DNA of 42,058 nucleotides from Alkalibacillus flavidus. GTDB taxonomy: Bacteria; Bacillota; Bacilli; Bacillales; Alkalibacillaceae. The notes under the pieces were generated by a model, which did no database searches, was not told where the DNA came from, and saw nothing but the letters and a program-made list of their open reading frames with translations. Position 1 is the stretch's first letter; every line of letters begins with the position of its first letter. The position numbers and the translations under genes were made by a program. The stretch is taken from the NCBI RefSeq assembly GCF_040545925.1, contig NZ_JBEPMX010000016.1, positions 1 to 42,058 of the forward strand. The letters run 5' to 3'. Of the stretch, positions 39,831 through 42,058 are shown piece after piece.

Positions 39831-41462
39831 ATGGTGAATCGATTAGATGCACGTCTTAGTTTATATCATTTTTATGCCGCGTTTACGGCGCTTTTAATTG
39901 GTGGTTTGCTCGGTTTACTGCAGACATTGGTAAGAAGTGAATCGATTACATTACCGTTTAAGTTAAATTACTATCAAATACTCACGGCTCATGGTGTGTT
40001 ATTAGCATTAGTCTTTACGACATTATTTATTTTCGGTTTTATGTATGCAGGTGTTTCAAGAACGACAGGTGAGTTGTCGTCACATCGTCGTAAGTCAGCG
40101 TGGATCGGCTTTATTCTAATGACAGTTGGAACAGTTCTTGGTGTTGTGATGATCCTCATGAATAAAGCGACTGTGTTGTATACATTTTATGCACCGCTAC
40201 AAGCTTCACCTTTATTTTATATTGCATTAGCCCTATTAATTGTCGGGACGTATTTTGCTAGTTACGCGATTATTTCGCAATACAATGGTTGGCGAAAAGC
40301 AAATCCAGGTCAGAAGAGTCCGTTATTTGCTTTTATGGCTGTTGCCACACTCGTGTTATGGATTATTGCGACGTTAGGTGTCGTTGCGACCGTCTTATTT
40401 CAATTTATTCCGTGGTCACTCGGCTTCCAAGAAGAAATTAATGTGACGTTAAGTCGTACATTGTTCTGGTATTTCGGCCACCCGCTCGTTTATTTCTGGT
40501 TATTACCAGCTTATATGGCATGGTACATTGTTGTGCCAAAAGTGATTGGTGGCAAGATCTTTAGTGACTCATTAGCGCGTTTATCGTTTTTGCTATTTAT
40601 TTTGTTCTCGATTCCGGTCGGCTTTCACCACCAGTTAACAGAGCCGGGTATTAGTGAGAGTTGGAAGTTTTTACAGGTTATTTTAACGTTTGCAGTAATT
40701 CTACCATCGCTTATGACCGCTTTTTCAATGTTTGCTAGTTTTGAAATTGCTGGACGTGAAAAAGGATATAAAGGTATTTTTGGTTGGTTTAAAGGATTAC
40801 CATGGAGCGATGTTCGCTTTTTATCAGCGTTTATCGGTATGGCGTACTTCATTCCTGCTGGTGCAGGTGGTATTATTAATGCAAGTCACCAGATGAACCA
40901 AGTCGTGCATAATACGATTTGGGTAACAGGCCATTTCCATATTACCATTGGGGCAACCGTTATTTTAACGTTTTTCGGTATTGCGTATTGGTTAATTCCG
41001 CATCTCAAAGGACGTGTGTTGACGAAACGCATGAACGCTTTAGCTAATTTCCAAATTATTTTATGGACGATCGGTATGTTCATTATGTCAGCAGCGATGC
41101 ACTTTTCAGGTTTATTAGGAAACCCGCGCCGTACGCAAAATACAGACTATAATGGTCATGAGGTCGCTAGTCAATGGGGCAGTTACGAAACCGCGATGGC
41201 AGTCGGTGGTACATTACTATTATTCTCGATCTTTATGTTCCTTGTTCTCATTATTCGTTTGGCGAAAACAGAACCAATTGGCAAAGAAGAATTCCCAATT
41301 GGTACAGCGCTTGACGAAGAGGAGAAATTACCTAAGATTCTTGAGAATTGGAAAGTATGGGTCGGTATTGCTTTCGTGCTCATTTTAGTCGCCTATACGA
41401 TTCCGGTGATGGATATCATTCAAGATCCAGCACCAGGTTCACCAGGTTATAAATTCTGGTAA
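39831..41462 (+). CDS. ba3-type cytochrome c oxidase subunit I
   Basis: The 543-aa heme-copper oxidase has about thirteen membrane helices. Heme and copper ligands visible are His54 (ILTAHGVLL), His217 in the cross-linked FGHPLVYFW motif with Tyr221, and His368 and His370 (TGHFHITIG). Absence of the A-family D-channel residues and the partner subunits place it in the B family, which usually has high oxygen affinity. It reduces oxygen and pumps protons. Start and stop abut the neighbouring genes of the operon. Confidence 0.96.
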   Translation: MVNRLDARLSLYHFYAAFTALLIGGLLGLLQTLVRSESITLPFKLNYYQILTAHGVLLALVFTTLFIFGFMYAGVSRTTGELSSHRRKSAWIGFILMTVGTVLGVVMILMNKATVLYTFYAPLQASPLFYIALALLIVGTYFASYAIISQYNGWRKANPGQKSPLFAFMAVATLVLWIIATLGVVATVLFQFIPWSLGFQEEINVTLSRTLFWYFGHPLVYFWLLPAYMAWYIVVPKVIGGKIFSDSLARLSFLLFILFSIPVGFHHQLTEPGISESWKFLQVILTFAVILPSLMTAFSMFASFEIAGREKGYKGIFGWFKGLPWSDVRFLSAFIGMAYFIPAGAGGIINASHQMNQVVHNTIWVTGHFHITIGATVILTFFGIAYWLIPHLKGRVLTKRMNALANFQIILWTIGMFIMSAAMHFSGLLGNPRRTQNTDYNGHEVASQWGSYETAMAVGGTLLLFSIFMFLVLIIRLAKTEPIGKEEFPIGTALDEEEKLPKILENWKVWVGIAFVLILVAYTIPVMDIIQDPAPGSPGYKFW

Positions 41463-41483
41463 CGTCAAAGGAGGCGTTGATTG

Positions 41484-41942
41484 ATGAAACGACATGAATC
41501 ATTATATCCGTTATCACACCATCATCATCATGCTCTAGTGATGGCAGTCGATATGACGAAAGTAGGCACAGATCAACAAAAGTACGGGTACCGTGATATG
41601 CTCAGACAGTTGATTCACTTTTGGGAAACAGACGGTGAACAACATTTCGTCGATGAAGAAACCGTCTTGATACCGTTGTATTTAGCATATGGAGAAGAAG
41701 TAGATCACGACGCGGTGAAGCGGATGTTATATGAACACGCACAAATCCGTGGTTATGTTCATCAGTTAAGACATTCGACACGTGCGATGACTGAAGAGAT
41801 GCAAGCTTTAGGTCAACTGTTACAAGACCATATTCGCTTTGAAGAGCGTGACTTGTTCCCGAAAGCAGAGGAACAAGTACCAGAAAAATATTTATACCAA
41901 GCGAACGGACAATTTAAACGCGATTCTTATAGTGGATTTTAA
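41484..41942 (+). CDS. Hemerythrin-like domain protein
   Basis: ATG 41484 lies nine bases after AAAGGAGG; the open frame also includes a TTG at 41481. The 152-aa helical protein has histidines and glutamates spaced for a di-iron four-helix bundle: HHHHHAL near the start, HFWETDGEQHFVDEE, YEHAQIRGYVHQLRH and DHIRFEERDLFP. Being 18 bp after the oxidase subunit I gene, it is probably cotranscribed and may bind oxygen or nitric oxide or help in iron handling; that is inference. Confidence 0.85.
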   Translation: MKRHESLYPLSHHHHHALVMAVDMTKVGTDQQKYGYRDMLRQLIHFWETDGEQHFVDEETVLIPLYLAYGEEVDHDAVKRMLYEHAQIRGYVHQLRHSTRAMTEEMQALGQLLQDHIRFEERDLFPKAEEQVPEKYLYQANGQFKRDSYSGF

Positions 41943-41968
41943 TAAAAAAGATCGAGCGCGAGATAGAC

Positions 41969-42058
41969 TGACCTAGTAAAATGAGACAAAGATAAAACAC
42001 CTTCTTAGGCTACTTTTTCTCCAAACTTAATTGGAGGAAGGTAGCCTAATTTTTCTTG
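41969..42058 (-). mobile_element. End of an IS3-family-like insertion sequence
   Basis: TGACCTAGTAAAATGAGACA (41969-41988) looks like an IS3-type terminal inverted repeat, and the rest up to the window edge contains the transposase end. It lies 27 bp after the hemerythrin stop. The other end of the element is outside the window, so the repeat and any target duplication cannot be confirmed. Confidence 0.6.
42005..42058 (-). CDS. Transposase OrfB C-terminus (partial)
   Basis: The last 17 codons of a minus-strand gene are visible: QEKLGYLPPIKFGEKVA and stop TAA (42005-42007). The ending (EKL-x-x-x-PI/V-x-[FY]) is that of IS3-family OrfB integrases, which follow it with a short gap and the terminal repeat. 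The catalytic DDE domain lies outside the window. Confidence 0.65.
   Translation of the reverse strand, partial: QEKLGYLPPIKFGEKVA

Noticed and set aside
1..42058. tRNA or rRNA genes
   Set aside because: No cloverleaf with conserved TTC-loop or rRNA segment was recognised; the tRNA-linked signals seen are T-box leaders.

Overview
The window looks like chromosome of a low-to-mid GC member of the Bacillaceae, probably a salt- or alkali-tolerant one. Pointers are the strong AGGAGG ribosome-binding sites, TTGACA/TATAAT promoters, T-box, TPP and preQ1 leaders, the Bacillus-type ykoFEDC and YfhD genes, and acidic proteins. I cannot name the species. All coordinates and motif calls come from reading the sequence by hand; no database search was run.

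Layout. 1-6170: housekeeping and accessory genes (htpX protease, DUF3889/DPBB protein, DUF456 protein, lipoprotein hydrolase, GAF-PAS-GGDEF diguanylate cyclase, a small membrane protein, a decayed BltR-like effector-binding domain). 6241-14050 (minus strand): complete tryptophan operon trpE-G-D-C-F-B-A plus a TSUP permease, under one promoter and two tandem tryptophan T-boxes. 14149-15918: membrane-anchored glycerophosphodiester phosphodiesterase. 16098-19832 (minus): ykoFEDC thiamine/HMP ECF transporter under a TPP riboswitch. 19949-23402: HD hydrolase, aldehyde dehydrogenase, and a padR operon with a palindromic operator. 23410-30795: a complete type II-A CRISPR-Cas locus. 30856-36964: YfhD, a queuosine-precursor transporter with preQ1 riboswitch, aspartate/glutamate racemase, aromatic amino acid hydroxylase, a short-class aconitase and a tiny zinc-ribbon-like protein. 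37052-41942: DinB-like protein, TRIC-like channel, Crp/Fnr regulator, a ba3-type cytochrome oxidase operon with paired TGTGA-N6-TCACA sites, and a hemerythrin. 41969-42058: the end of an IS3-like insertion sequence.

The CRISPR locus is the centrepiece. It runs tracrRNA - cas9 - cas1 - cas2 - csn2 - array, all on the plus strand. Cas9 (1056 aa) is recognisably an orthologue of the compact Staphylococcus aureus Cas9. The tracrRNA has a textbook promoter whose predicted start coincides with the first base of the anti-repeat. The array has 26 repeats and 25 spacers, with a degenerate last repeat that fixes the leader at the csn2 side. Only 16 nt separate csn2 from the first repeat, so the leader must lie inside csn2. 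One PAM-contacting residue of SaCas9 (Arg991) is valine here, which predicts altered PAM preference.

Other structure that gene calls do not explain: three intergenic clusters of exact 21-bp-period repeats, two of them sharing the core TACGGCG; two Fnr/Crp boxes spaced 42 bp apart and placed at about -41.5 and -83.5 of the oxidase promoter; and several small genes below 60 codons.
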